NCBI GenBank assembly: GCA_035582835.1
Contig: JAYKAV010002308.1
Span: 563,651 to 627,650, forward strand
DNA from: Phoebastria nigripes
Lineage: Eukaryota; Chordata; Aves; Procellariiformes; Diomedeidae
Length of the DNA stretch: 64,000 bases
Direction: 5' to 3'
Each line of letters begins with the position of its first letter. Within the stretch, counting starts at the first letter, position 1. The notes beneath the pieces were generated by a model, which made no database searches, had not been told where the DNA came from, and saw nothing but the letters and a program-made list of their open reading frames with translations. Shown piece after piece: positions 25,201 to 37,796 of the stretch. The position numbers were made by a program, and so were the translations under genes.

Positions 25201-27924
25201 CACAGACATGCCAACAAATTACCATGGGATAGCAAATTACTGTGTGTCAATATGGTAACTACCCGTGTGCATAGTTGTAACTTGCAGCAAATACAAGCTA
25301 ATTCAAGTTAACATGAATTTCCTTAGTTTTGGATGTAGCAAACTGGACGTACCTTGTATTTTATGGGGTTTGAAAGAGCACTGAAGCNGTCGATTGCTAC
25401 AGATGTGCTGATTGCTGGTAACTCATTAATCAGCAGTAACTTTTTTGTGCGTCTAAACCTTGTGTGCTTATCTAGTGGAGATGGTATATTCTTTTAATTG
25501 TTGAAGGATAAATGTGACAGTAAGTACTTATTTTCTGAACACTTAAACCCAAATAAATGTTTTAAAGGCTTCTTTCAAGGAGACCTAAATACATCCTTTG
25601 TTATGAGCCATGGAAGTTAAATGTAAACTCTAAGAAACCAACAGAGTACTTTTCTATCCTATTTCCTGCTGCTGCACCTCTCAGTCTCACAACTCCCAGG
25701 ATGAATGCTTTTTCGCTGGTTTATTTTTACATCTTTCTCCTATTTTTTAAGCTCAGGGATCCTAATCTATTTCAAGTTTCATTTTCTTTTAATTCTCTTT
25801 ATGTTTAACATTTTTGTTATAATATTGTGGTTATGTTGATTGTTTCTGTCTATACATAACAGCTAGTTAAGGTCTTAGGTTTGGAAAAAAATCATATTGA
25901 AGCTCTATTCCTGAATTTCAGGGTAGCATTTCTAAAAATCTGTGGTGCTTTTCTTGCAGTGTAAGAATCTGATAGGCTTATTCTTAGCCACACCATTCTT
26001 GGCTACCTAGCCATTTATGAGAGATATACCTCGATATTAAAATCTGAATACACTTGCAGAATGTTTCATTTAAGTTAACTACAGCTCAGAGTGTATCTAG
26101 AGGTTGTGTGAATTTATAGGTACCCCAGATTCTTACCTGTGAGCAGTATGTGCATCTCAAGGTAAAGGGTGGGCATTAAAAATGGATGTAAGTCACATTT
26201 GCATTCTCTTAATGTTGTGCTATCGGCACCCTTCTGGTTCTTAGAAGGACTTCTGCCTTTGATTCTGCCAGAGGCATCCACATTTCACCTGATTTATTTT
26301 CAGTTTGTCTTATTGAGAGCACACGCACTCACTACTAGGTCATTGATAAAATCTCTCTAACATTAGGTAGCAATTGGTCTTACGGTGCTCTCATTTGAAT
26401 GAGACTATAATCCTATAGACTATTTAATGCATTTTAATTTTGAAATGTCCAATCACATAGCAGTATGCTGAACAAGTTAGATAACAATTTTATTAAACAT
26501 CCAAATATTTAGTGAAAATAGTAAGGCCTCTTTCAGTTTCTCAGCATCTTCAGATAAGCTTCCNTAAAAGATGAAGAGGTGGGTGGAGCTGGCAGTTGAG
26601 GAGGAAAGATTAGTCAGAAGGTAGCTGCCAACTTCCAGCCCTTAATTTTGTATCTTCTTTGCTGCTGGAGTGTAGCCAAAAAACTACTTGGGTCATCAGA
26701 CATAACAGCTAGCTACTTAAGTAAATTATAATGTCTGCATATAAAAAAAAAAAAGCTGCCCACTCATGAGATTTTCTGATCATATCTCAGATGGGAGCAC
26801 TGAAGACCTGCCATCATGAGGTTCGGTGCATAGTGGCACTGTTGTTCGCTGAATTTTTGGCCCAGGTGGGAGATACCAGGGGATAATAGGAAGGATATAT
26901 GAAGAGATCAAGTTCAACAGAAAACATGGATTTTCATCTTCACTTCTTGAAAAGTTCTGTGCCTGACAGAAAGTAGAGTTTCTTTCTTTGCTAAGGGACT
27001 ATTTTAATATAATTTTCACTATAAAAATATTTATATATGAAACTTTTTTTTCAGATGAAAATATTTCTTTATTTTTAGGTTTTTGTACAGTCCACGAAGC
27101 ATGTTTCTTGCTTGCCTCACTTTCTTATCCTCTCTCTTTTCCCTTTTAAAAATTCCTAAAATATGTTACTGGCAAGAAGCTATCGAGTGCTAATTTATTG
27201 CTAATCATTTGAAAAGCACAACAAGAATTAGTTTTGTATAAGAAATGCTACTGTTGATACAGGTTTATCGTTAAATGAGCCTAGGGCTCCCGTTAACATG
27301 GGCCTAACGAGAAACAGTGGTCTTCCACCAGGTCAGGAGGGCTCTTGTTCATTTGGAGAGGTGAAAGCTGGGTAGGAATCAATGAATGTATGTGAGTGCA
27401 TCTGGTATTTGGCTTTTTTGCAGCTTGAGGTTTGTGTGTTGTGTGTGAGGGAGGTGGATGGCATGTTGTAGTTGTGGAGATGGCCTTGCTGCTGGGCTGT
27501 GGGTCTGATCTGTCTCTCAATAACAACTGAGTCTTATTAAAAAGCAGAGCTGTACGAGCTCAGATAGTGGCAGAAAAAGTAGAACTGAAGCCTATGTTTG
27601 CTTTAGTATGTGATGAAGGGGGAGAGCAAAATCTGAAGGTAGGTAACAATGAAGAAAAATATACACGGTGGTCTTGCAAGATCACAGGAAGAGACAGTGG
27701 AGNCAGCAATGAACCAGATCTCAAAAGGGAGCAGAGGTGATAGCTTGAAGATTGCATGAGAGAACAGAGAACTGCAGCAGGTTCCAGTGCCTGGGGAAGA
27801 CTCGATAGGCTTGATGTCAGAATTGCTAAAGATAGGTGGGTCTCTGCTTGGTGGAAGGGTATGGACTGATCATGAAGAGAATGAGGCAAGAATACTTGTT
27901 GATCATGTGTGGTTTTGCAGGGAG
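22251..27924. other. Intron 14 interval, no gene seen
   Basis: This is AT-rich DNA whose only structured item is the long palindrome at 23743-23898. Short open frames are present but none has splice borders or recognisable motifs. An inverted pair of 11-bp arms (24611-24621 and 24686-24696) is probably chance. There is an A12 tract near 26742-26753. Confidence 0.75.
23743..23898. repeat. ~155-bp imperfect palindrome (MITE-like or conserved hairpin)
   Basis: The two halves are reverse complements with scattered mismatches and small indels about a centre near 23822. GGGCATTTCC (23771-23780) pairs exactly with GGAAATGCCC (23864-23873). CAATAAC (23752-23758) pairs with GTTATTG (23885-23891), and TTAAAA (23744-23749) with TTTTAA (23892-23897). 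AACTGGCCAGGG (from 23792) matches the complement of the GCCAGTCATT region. The middle ATGGGCC...GGGCCAT also folds. No coding potential is seen. The structure suits an old non-autonomous DNA transposon or a conserved hairpin-type element; I cannot name a family. Confidence 0.8.
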
Positions 27925-28010
27925 GGTTCATAGGAAAATCCAGGTTGGCAGGAACCTCAGGAGGTGAGGTGAACTAGTCCAATCTTCTGCTCAAAGTAAA
28001 TTGGTTATGA
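27925..28010 (-). mobile_element. Antisense CR1 3'-tail fragment
   Basis: The segment around 27927-28003 reads like the reverse complement of a CR1 3' end: CATAGG, then ATCCAGGTTGGCAGGAACC, then CTCAGGAGGT, then CTAGTCCAATCTTCTGCTC. Only a short, diverged piece is recognisable and its limits are approximate. Confidence 0.65.
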
Positions 28011-31000
28011 AATCAGACATTCAGAGAAAATTGTATGGATTTGGAGAGGATGCCCTAAGAAGTAGAAACTTAAGTGTTCTTCAGAAGAATCATTCTAATG
28101 TCTGGAGGAGGAAGGCAAAGGTATCACAAGAAAATGAAGATCAATAGATAGAACAGTTATTATTATGTTACTGTGTGCATTGTAGCTTCATCCTTTCATC
28201 CATGCTTTCCAACAGGAGAAAAAANCAGAAAAACTTTTTGTAAGTGATCCTCAGTGAAGTTCTGGTGGGGATGGATCCCACTGGTCCCGCTCTGGCCGTT
28301 GAAAAGATCCCATGTTTCCAGCCCTGTGAACATTTGCAGATTGTCTCCTTTCATGAGGTGAACCTGTCCCATTAATCAGGCAGGTTTTGGAGTGTGAGGA
28401 AGCTCTCCTCTTTGTGAAGTCTGACACCTAGACCAGACAGGAGAGAATAGCGTTAAGGGACTGATAGGTCTCCCCCATGCAGCTGGCATGTAAAGCCCTC
28501 AGATAATTTCCTGAAGAAAGGACAAGCCTTATAGCCTGTTCCCACGCACCTTCTTAATGACCATACCCTCATCTATCAGTACAGCCTAACCTGAGAGCTG
28601 TTTGTGCAAAATCACGTAAATTACCAGTGCTTTTCAATATATCACTACGAGGCTAATGGTGCACAGAGAGAGAGTGGGTGAGTTGTGGAGGATGCAACCA
28701 GGCTGACAAAATCACTTACTCCTCCCAAGCATTGCTTTGGCACCAGCAATGTCACATGATGTAGATCACAGGGCTCTAAAGTGTAAAAGTGAGGGTTTTT
28801 TCTCCCTCCTCTCTGAGCTACATTTTTCTCCTCTATCGGCACCGATACTGCAGTTTTCTTGAGCCTTCGAATCCAAGGAAGTGAATTAAAAGAAGCCCTG
28901 GGGGTGATGGAACAAGGGAAGAGATAGGATGGACTTCTCGGGGATGCAGAGAGACAGATTTGACCGGGGAATTGCTAGCTGACTGAATGCAGGAGTTAGG
29001 GAACTCTGACAAAGTTATTCAGTGTGCATTTTGTCTCTTTTTATTTTCTACTGAATTTGTTTTCTAATAAGCTAAGCAGCTTTGCTGCTAAGTAATAGGG
29101 GAAATATATCTGCATGTATCTAGAAGCAGCCAGGGACTGGAAGGGATCTTAAGGTTCCTTTCAGTCAACGGCTGCTCATTCCCTCCATAGGAGCAGCCTA
29201 CAGCCCTCGAACGCATCTGTCTCCAGTTGGCTTCCCCTCTGAGGGGCACACTGCAGAGAGTTGCCTGTGCTATTGTGAGAATAAACAGTAGCAATTAGCT
29301 AGGTGCTCAAAGAACTGTGTTAAATCGGACTGTATATCAGGGCAGATAATTTGATGAGAGAAAAATTTCTAAAGGTGGAGGAAAAAAATGCACAAATTTG
29401 TGTTGCCTTTTGCCAGCCTTGTTTTCCATATGTGGTCTTAAGAATCAATAATGTGTCGGCACTCTGGTGTAAAGCTTTTGCTACAGGTCATAGCATGTGT
29501 CTGGAATATCGTAGAATTAGATATATCCTTTTTCTGTTAGCTTCTCCAATATTGTGTTGGCCTCCTCTGCTTTCTCTTTATATTAAGTCAGTGTGGAAAG
29601 TAGAGAAATACAGCAGGGGCATGGCAGATCCACAAGGGTTTGCAGGTATTGTTTGCAAGGAGTACTGCTGAAAATGAGTATCTGTCTTCATTCTTCTCTT
29701 GGATTCAGCCTTTGTTAACTTGCGTCTTTTCCTTTCAGTAATGCTAATTTCCATTCACCCATGTATTCGTTTTCAGTCATTACCAAAGAGACTAAAGGTG
29801 GAACTAGCATAGGTTTCCTATGCAAAATAAAATTCCAAAGATTCTGTCAAATTCCAGGGAAGTCTTCAGCCCCATGGGTAATTTTCAATGGAATTTGGAG
29901 GGCTTACCTGAAGCACTGAAATTTTCAACAGTCTATCATAAAATTGACATACTTTTTCTAATCATGTGAAATATTTGAGTTTCCCTGAAGTGTTTCGCAC
30001 AAGTGCTATATTTTCTTTCATTAAACATCTGTTTTGGGGAACTCATATTCCATGGTCTCTTCTTCAGTCTTCAGGAATTACCATGTCTTAATTAAAGAGT
30101 GCCCTGAAGCATGGGAGGTACAGGTGCATCAGAAGGCCTCTTTTTTTTCTGTCCATTCGTTTTGCTTTCAGTCGTATTCTAAGTTGGTAGGGCTCTCATG
30201 AAACGTTTTAATGGAAAGTTAGCTTTTCATTTATCCACACATTCCATGTGCATGATCTGTGCCTACACATTTATGTGTACAAGCAGGGCCAAGGGCATGG
30301 TAGCTCAACTCCTGCCCTGATAGTGGCTGATACGATGCTGAGTCTCACACAGCAGAGGAGCAGTTACAACACCAAGCTGTTGCCTTGTTTTCCTACAGGT
30401 GCAGTCGGTCCTGAAGAGCAATCTGTTTAGTTTCGTGCTCCCTCAAAGCCACAGCATTCTGTTATTTTACAAAGAAATGGGTTTGTTCATAACCCTTGGT
30501 TTTTATTTGTCTGAGGACGTCAGATCCTAACAACTCTAGGCCCTAATTTGAAGCTATAGCCCAGTGTACTCACTGACATCCATCAAATAATCTCATTAAA
30601 TAGATGGAATCTCATTGATAGAAGTAGAGTCATCGTATGANAATAACTGCCTTTGAAAATAAGCGTCTCTGTTTAGCCTGAGAAGAGAATCTTTGTTGTT
30701 TCCTGTTCGTGCTGATTTTGTGTGTGTGATAGGGTGAGCAAATGCTAATATTTTCAAACCCCTATCATCAGCTTCTCTAGACTTATTTATGTGCTGATAA
30801 TGTTTGGCCTGTTTTTGTGTCAATCTGTTGTGTCTCACTTTCACTTCACTTTGAAAAACAAACTGGAGATCTCAATATGAGGTAATAAGGTAAAGACAGG
30901 GCTTTATTCAGAAGGTTTGCTACCCAAAGGCAGCAAAATAATAAACATTCTAATATCCCCTACTTGTCTTATTTTCATTTACTCAAATTATCTTAGAAGT

Positions 31001-34000
31001 ATTTTAATGCAAGTTAAGAAGGAAAACAATGGATGGTTAGACATTGTTAAACTCTCCGCTCCCTGAAAGAAGAAGAGAGAAGAGAAGCAGAATTATAGGT
31101 CAGCAATGTCAAGACATTCTGCATTACTTTATCATCATGCAGAATCTTTTTATTAAGGCAGCATAGAAAGAATAGATTTATGGACCGAAGGTACAATGTT
31201 TAATATGTCCATATCCATCTAGATTGACAGTTCCTACCGACATGAATTTCCCAGGAGAGACAGTGTTACTGGTGTCAGTGGATGGCATCATTTACTTCAA
31301 TGTTCCATTATTAAATTGATAACAAGATAATTCCTCTGCTTCTCAGAGACATGACAGGGTTTACAATTGTTAACTTTCTTATTGCATGGGATTTGATGTT
31401 CTAGGTAGTTTTTAATAAGAAGCTTATTTTTATTTCAGTTCTGCAACAAATCAAAAATTACAACAAGAAAGTACAGAAAAAGAGAAACCTGGCTGGGTCT
31501 ACAAGGCATCCAAATCAGGCTGGTTTCTAGAGGATTATTTTTACAACAGTGAGTCTTTGTGCTCCCATTGTTTTTTCAATACTGCACGTTTAAGCGTGTT
31601 TGTGCAATACAGAATATTTGCTGCAGTCGTACTCTTACCTTGTGAAGTGGGTGTTAGAAATGTTCTGTGCATTGGTAATTATGGCTGGATGATTTTGAGG
31701 ATGATCATTTCATCAGCCAGCAGCCATTTGGAAAAGCAGAGGACTGCCGCAAGTGGCACTGAGTGTCAGTAAGCCTCTAAGAATCTTTCTGCTGGCAAGA
31801 TGTGGCATAGCTGTGACTTGTCCTGAACCTGACGTTGTGCAAAAGGCAGGGTTACGGAGGCAGGCTAGTGGTGCAAGTCTCGATAAGGTGGAAAATCTGT
31901 ACCAACCCAAAAAGTCCTGTGGTGCTGTTGTTTATTCCCTTGCTACTTGCTCTTTGCTACTGAGACTGCATCTAAGCACTATTGGGTAGGGCAGAATCTG
32001 GCCTATGGTCTGAATGTTTCATTCTTTCGTGTGTGAAAAGACTTTGAGAAGTCTATGTGCAGTATGTGTGGTTTTCAGTTAGGCATTTACAAGATTGTTT
32101 ATCGTGTCATTGAAATAGCTAAGGAGTGCTCAGTAAACTGTTCTTTATTAGCTTTTCACCAAGCAGCTGGTGGACCACATGCTCTTGTGGCTACACGTGT
32201 GCAGGACCTTCAGGAAATGCTCCGAGTGCGTCGGCTTGTTACAGTGTGTGGGTGAGAGATGGCGTGGGTCAGAACTGAGTGCACGTACCCCTCATTCAGA
32301 CAGGCAGGGGGGATTTTAACGCTGTGAAATAATGGTTCAGCTGCCAAGAAGTTCTCCTGTCCTAATGTGCTGGTATAGATGTAGCTGTCTTCTCCAATGG
32401 TGAGTGATGAACTAAGTATGTTCTTTTTGCCATTGTTTTAGAAAGACTGTATCTTCAGTGCTGAGCTACTTCCTAGTAAAAGCTTCCCGAGGAATTTTGG
32501 TTAAAAACGTTTGGGTTTGTTCAGANTAAGCAGGTCGTGTGGCAAGGCTATACTGTGTTTTTTGGGAAGAAGAAACAAGTCTTGAAAGGAAGATTGAGGT
32601 CCTTCCCTTTGACCCAAACACAAATACCTTCTGAAGTTTAGATTGATTGAGGATAATTTTGTGGGTATTTGAAATCTGGTTTTTAATGTAGTCTTCAATC
32701 TCGGCACTCCCTCTATCCACAGCAATTATCCTATTCCATATCCCTGCTTCCCAAACAGGTAGCTGTTACAAAACCAGTCCTTCAGCCTTCTTGAAAGCTT
32801 CTCTTGATTTTACAGCTTTCAGGGGAACGCTCTCTTAAAGATGATGTTAAGGATCTCTTCCTATTTCTGCAAGGGCTGTGCACATCAAAAATAAAATCCT
32901 GGGGATTTTTGCAGGTGTTTGAGAAAGCAGAAGGGGGTGCAGCTTGAGGCCAGCAGCAGTGTCTAAACGGAGCATCTATGGACACTTGGTGCAGAACTGT
33001 CCTCAAGCCTGGTGCAGCAATGAGAAGGGACAGGCAGGGAAGAGAAAACAGAAATTATTTGGGTGGCTGAATTTCCTGAAGTGCAGGGAGATAATGCACA
33101 GACCTGGAAGAATAGGTTAGGAACAGATACGGGCTATGGCATGTGTTAGATGACCAAAATAAATGTGGTTATTACAAGCATTGAGGGTAGAGGATTGTGA
33201 TTCCATTGTGTCTGTTGGGAAGTTTTCTTAAATTTGCAGGAATTGACAGTGTTCACATTTAAATCCAGCCCCCTGAGATTTTTTTTCAGACTCTGAGTGT
33301 ACTGAAACTCCCTTATTCCCTGCAGAGCAGTACAGGACAAATGGTAATTGTCTACCTAGAGTTTTACTGCTGTCTGGCTTTAAATAGATGTTCTCAGGAT
33401 TGTCTGACCCAAAGTAGGCCCAGTTATTTTTTTTCTCCTTCCTTTTGTTTTGCAACCTCTTGCAGTGAATTCTGTGTGTTAGGGAAGAAAGATCACTTGA
33501 AAACATACACAGCGGTGAACCTCATCCTTTTTATTTCTTTTAATGCTATTGCATTCATAAGACATCCACATAGAGATAATGGAAGAGAAAAAAAAAAAAA
33601 ACATTCACAAGGGAAATAGATTCTAGTTTAAGCTTCCAGGGGATTATTATAAACAGGGAGAAAAAATATTTTAAGGATTATGAGAAGTACCTTGTCAGTG
33701 TCCTTTTAAGTAGAACAACTACTAATGCATTAGTTACAGAATTGTGTGAAATGTAGCTTTTTACTAGGTGCTTTAGCTACAGTATATTCATCTTATAATC
33801 ACATCCTAAATGGTACATTATATACCCTCCCTTTTCCGTCCCCCCTCCCTCCAACAAAAAAAAGTTTTATTGTAGACCACCTTCTTCCATGGATGATCAA
33901 GAAAATCCTGTACACAGAACAGTGTCTGATGTTACAAACATGCGTTTGTCCCTTTATAGGCATTTGGAGAAATTGTCTATCACCTTGTGTAATGTCAGGG

Positions 34001-37000
34001 CATAAAGACGTTGTCTAGTGACATCTGTCACAGTGATCATCGGGGAGGGAGCGGTGTCTGCAGGGCCGCCGCACTCCTTGACGCAGGGCGGAGTAGGCAG
34101 GATCTCTCGACAATAGGCAAAATAGCAGTTTGGATGAAGAAGAGGGAACAGCATATGCCAGCTATGCTTCTGATCTGGAATAAGGAATGGGCCAGGGATG
34201 CCACTGTGTTTCAATCATGCACGGTTTCACAGGCAGCCCTCACTCAGGCTATGACAAAGCTGCAATTTAGTCAACCTTCATTTACCACTTACTACACTTC
34301 AGCAGCAGCTTTATTGTGAGATCTGTCAGTAGCCTACTTTTGTAAGCCGGGCAAGCGTGGTGCGGCCTCACACTTGTGTTTCAAACAACTGTAATTAAAC
34401 TCATGTCAGGTTGCCACTGCAAATTTCAGGAGTCAAGAGGAAGGATGCGCTCTCCGGGCATGCTCCTGGGCTGGGCCGTGCGCTGGACTTTTATGAGATA
34501 CCAGCTGTTTGGCGCATTAAAGTTGCAGGGGTGGTGATGTGGTACATAGCATTGTAGACACCAAAGATGTAACAGAAAAAAAATTAAAATAGTGAGAAGA
34601 GGCTGAGAAGCTGAAATGTGATACAATTTCTGTTTATTACTTTGAAATAGAACCTCTGATTTTTATCACTTGTTATTGTTACTTGTCTATTGCTATTGTC
34701 TTTCTAGGTAATAGGAGATAATATTCTATTTTTCTTTATAAATTCCTGTGTGTGATTTTAGGAGTAGATTCAAACCTCAAACATAGCACATAGGGCCCCT
34801 CAATGTCCACCTATGATAATTATTATTTTTTTGTCATGGGTACTGATTCCAAATGAAAAGACCGTAGAGGCATTTTGGGGAAGAATAGTCACTTGAGGAA
34901 GGACAGTTTTGTTAACATGGAGTGCTGGAGGATCTGTGTCCGCCTAGGAATTAAGTTTAATTTCAAGTTATAAGAGAACAATGGGGAAAAAAGGAGAATA
35001 AAATCCCTACTATTTTAAAATTTTCATTATTCCCTCTGAGATCATGGTTTTCATGTGAACAGTCAGAGCAAAAATGTAATTTTTGCTTTCAGTTATTTTT
35101 GTTACTGTAAACCACTGCGTCTGTCAAAAGTATGTACTTAATTTTAAATGGGAATGCTAAAACTAATCAATATTAAATAAGCATGTTGTCTTAATTAACA
35201 GCTCTTTGAAACATCACAGATCTTGTTCCTCCTCTTTTGTTCACTCCCAGCAGAATTTTCAGATTTTGTTAATAACACTTGACATAACCTAACTCAGCTA
35301 CTTGTGAATATAGTCAGCCGCCCTTGCTGTCTTACAACTTTCCCTGCTGAAAAATTTGGTTTGTTTTAAAGCTGAATTGTGTAGATTTCTGATATACTTT
35401 GGATTGTGACTGCAACTGTGAAAATCCTTATCATGTTGTCAGTGTCTGAGTTGGAGGGGTTTTTTTTTACTTTAGTTAGTTTATAAAAAGTGTGAATTTG
35501 TCAAGATACGGCTTCTAGCTAACTTCCAGTTAGTGCATATTTTAACTAGTTTCTTACTCGACATTTTTCTCATATATACTTTCTTAAACTGATTTTTCAC
35601 AATTTGTGTTTTTAAATATATTAGAGTCGTCTTAAAGAGATTTATATTTATTTCCAGAGTACTCAAATTATCTTGAATATTCAAATAGAACATAGAGCAA
35701 ATTTTGTTTCATAAACATTTGACCTATAGAGCTATATAAGGTTTTTCACCGTAGAAAAAAGTATGGTATAGGAGAGAGAGTTTTTTCCTCTGTCAAGAGG
35801 GGAATAAAAGCATGGCCAGTAATGATTGTGTGCATTTAATGAAAAGCTTGGTCTTATGTTTATGCCAGAGGTGCACACAAATGGGCACCTGCAGGCAAGG
35901 CAGGCACTTCATCAAATGCTGTCCTTCTCAAAAGACTCCCATCTCGCAAACGTCAGCCAGAAGGGCGGATGGGTAGGTAGTCTGCAGGTAGATGGGTGGT
36001 AGATTGATAGGTAGAGATTCATCGGAGCAAAACAATGGAAATAATGATGATGATAAGTGGTATTGTCCTTTTAAATGGACAATAGGTTGTAACCTCACCA
36101 TGTCTAATTTTCTCCATAGCTGCCTTCTTTTTTAAAGTATATTTCCCTCCCTTCTAAAGATACTAAATATCTCAGCCTTCTTATGGAGATAATTTGGGAG
36201 TTTACGGTTTCCAACAATTGTGTGTATTGGACAATTTTTCTACAGCATGCTTTTCAGTATTTTGCCTCATGTGAATGAGTCATTAACCCTCAGCATTATG
36301 GGAGAGTTCAAGAGAAGTGTTATACTGACTGGGTGTGACAGATTAAGATCATCCCAGTAACAGTAAAACTTGTTTGGAAAGCAAAAAAGATTAAAACCAA
36401 ATTTCGTCCTACCTATGAATCAAACTTGCAGGTGAACTTTCATACGTTTCACATAAGAGGGCCAAATAAACAAGAGTGCGGCCAGATGTTTTTCTGTTCT
36501 CCTCTCCTGGCCTTTCCTTTGAACTCAGACTGAGCCAGTAGTGTGCTTGTAAGTTCTGTGATTTCCTTTTCTGATTTAACCTTTTAGCTGCTGCAATATA
36601 GGTCTCTGTTGCCTTTTTTTTGCGAACCTCATCCTTCTAAGAAGTCCTCCATGCAGGAGTTCCTGGGCTGAATTCTCTGCTGATCTCACCACAAATGTGT
36701 CAACTTCAGTGTTTCAGTGTCTGGTGATCTTTGATGGGTCGAGAACAAGTGATTTTGTTTTAGTCTTAAATAGAAATTAACATTGTTACTTGAACTGGAC
36801 ATTGACTGAAGGAGTGGTTAACATTCATTTAACAGTAAATAGCACTGTATGCAACTGGAAAGGTGTGTGTCTAGCTGCCCTCCCAGAAGAATCCTGTTAG
36901 AACTTACTTTACGTAAAAACTTGAGCCTCAATAAAGGTATTGGAGGCAGCAGCAGCTACAGGCAGAACCTGGACCTGAAAGGTGCTCAGTGCAGTGAGGA

Positions 37001-37727
37001 GGAAAGGCAATACACAGAAACAGCTCCGGGGGAACCAGGGCCACAGCCAGCGCATCGGAAATAAAATGTGTATCGTGGGAAAACAAAAGCTGGAATTTCC
37101 CTTTGCCACTCTCCCAGTCCTCTCAGATTTTCCCACATCCTACGAGTCTCCTCCCAGTTGCCTCTACACAAAACATTCCCAGCTGCCTGTCACTGTCCTT
37201 AACTTGCATAGTATGAGATTCCAGGGGGCTGGTTTTGGTGTATCCTGGCTTCCTGAAGTCAGCTGGAATATTGTGTTTGTACGCTGCCACGTTAGACTGT
37301 AAACTCTTGCACATACGTCTTAGCTACCTCTAAAGAGCCCCGAGTACTTCTGGCATTGTATAATAGTCAATAACTTCATTCCTCTGACCTCAGCAACAAG
37401 TATGTTTGACATACTGGTGGGCTCTGTGTCTAGGACAGCCTTTGTTCTCGCTTTATCGCATGACAAAGGGAATGCAAAGTCCTCTACGTGTTTGACTAGA
37501 TGGTTTTCCTTAATGACTTAAAAAATAGGGATAAAATAGATGCCTTTGTATACTATTTCTCATCCCCAGTGAAATACACAGCTATATTTCACTATACATG
37601 CTAGTAGTATACAGCTGGTAGTTCCCATACACAAGTAGTGGCAGTTAATGTCTGGAGTCACAGTAAAGTACTATATTACAAAATCTGGTAACATGGCTTA
37701 AAATGATTGCATATATATTCTTTTCAG
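28011..37727. other. 3' part of intron 14, no gene seen
   Basis: This is mostly AT-rich DNA with no splice-bounded coding block. A weak CR1-like antisense resemblance (CTGGAAGGGATCTTAAGG) lies near 29136. A T8 run is at 30141-30148 and an A-rich tract ends at 33601. A small CpG-containing patch is at about 34020-34120, and a GGTAG/GATGG-type simple repeat is at 35968-36016. It ends with the ATTCTTTTCAG acceptor of exon 15. Confidence 0.75.
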
Positions 37728-37796
37728 GTTCTGATTGCCAGTATCATGTGCAGCTATAGCAGGGAGGACTGGACTGAGCTTTCAAAAATGGCTGAG
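37728..37796 (+). CDS. DPYD: DPYD exon 15
   Basis: This is a 69-bp exon of 23 codons, phase 0 at both ends. The acceptor is ATTCTTTTCAG (to 37727) and the donor GTAATG starts at 37797. The peptide starts VLIASIMCSYSRED and ends WTELSKMAE. It corresponds to human residues about 636-658, a strand and helix of the FMN-binding barrel. The VLIASIMCSY strand is the most conserved part, while the helix after it (SREDWTELSKMAE) carries the substitutions. The donor departs from consensus at positions +5 and +6. The exon lies 25 kb after exon 14 and 2.5 kb before exon 16, so it would be missed by open-reading-frame length alone; splice borders and homology support it. Confidence 0.96.

Noticed and set aside
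29110..29200. Possible antisense CR1 tail (CTGGAAGGGATCTTAAGG)
   Set aside because: A short resemblance without the neighbouring CR1 blocks; mentioned only within the intron entry.
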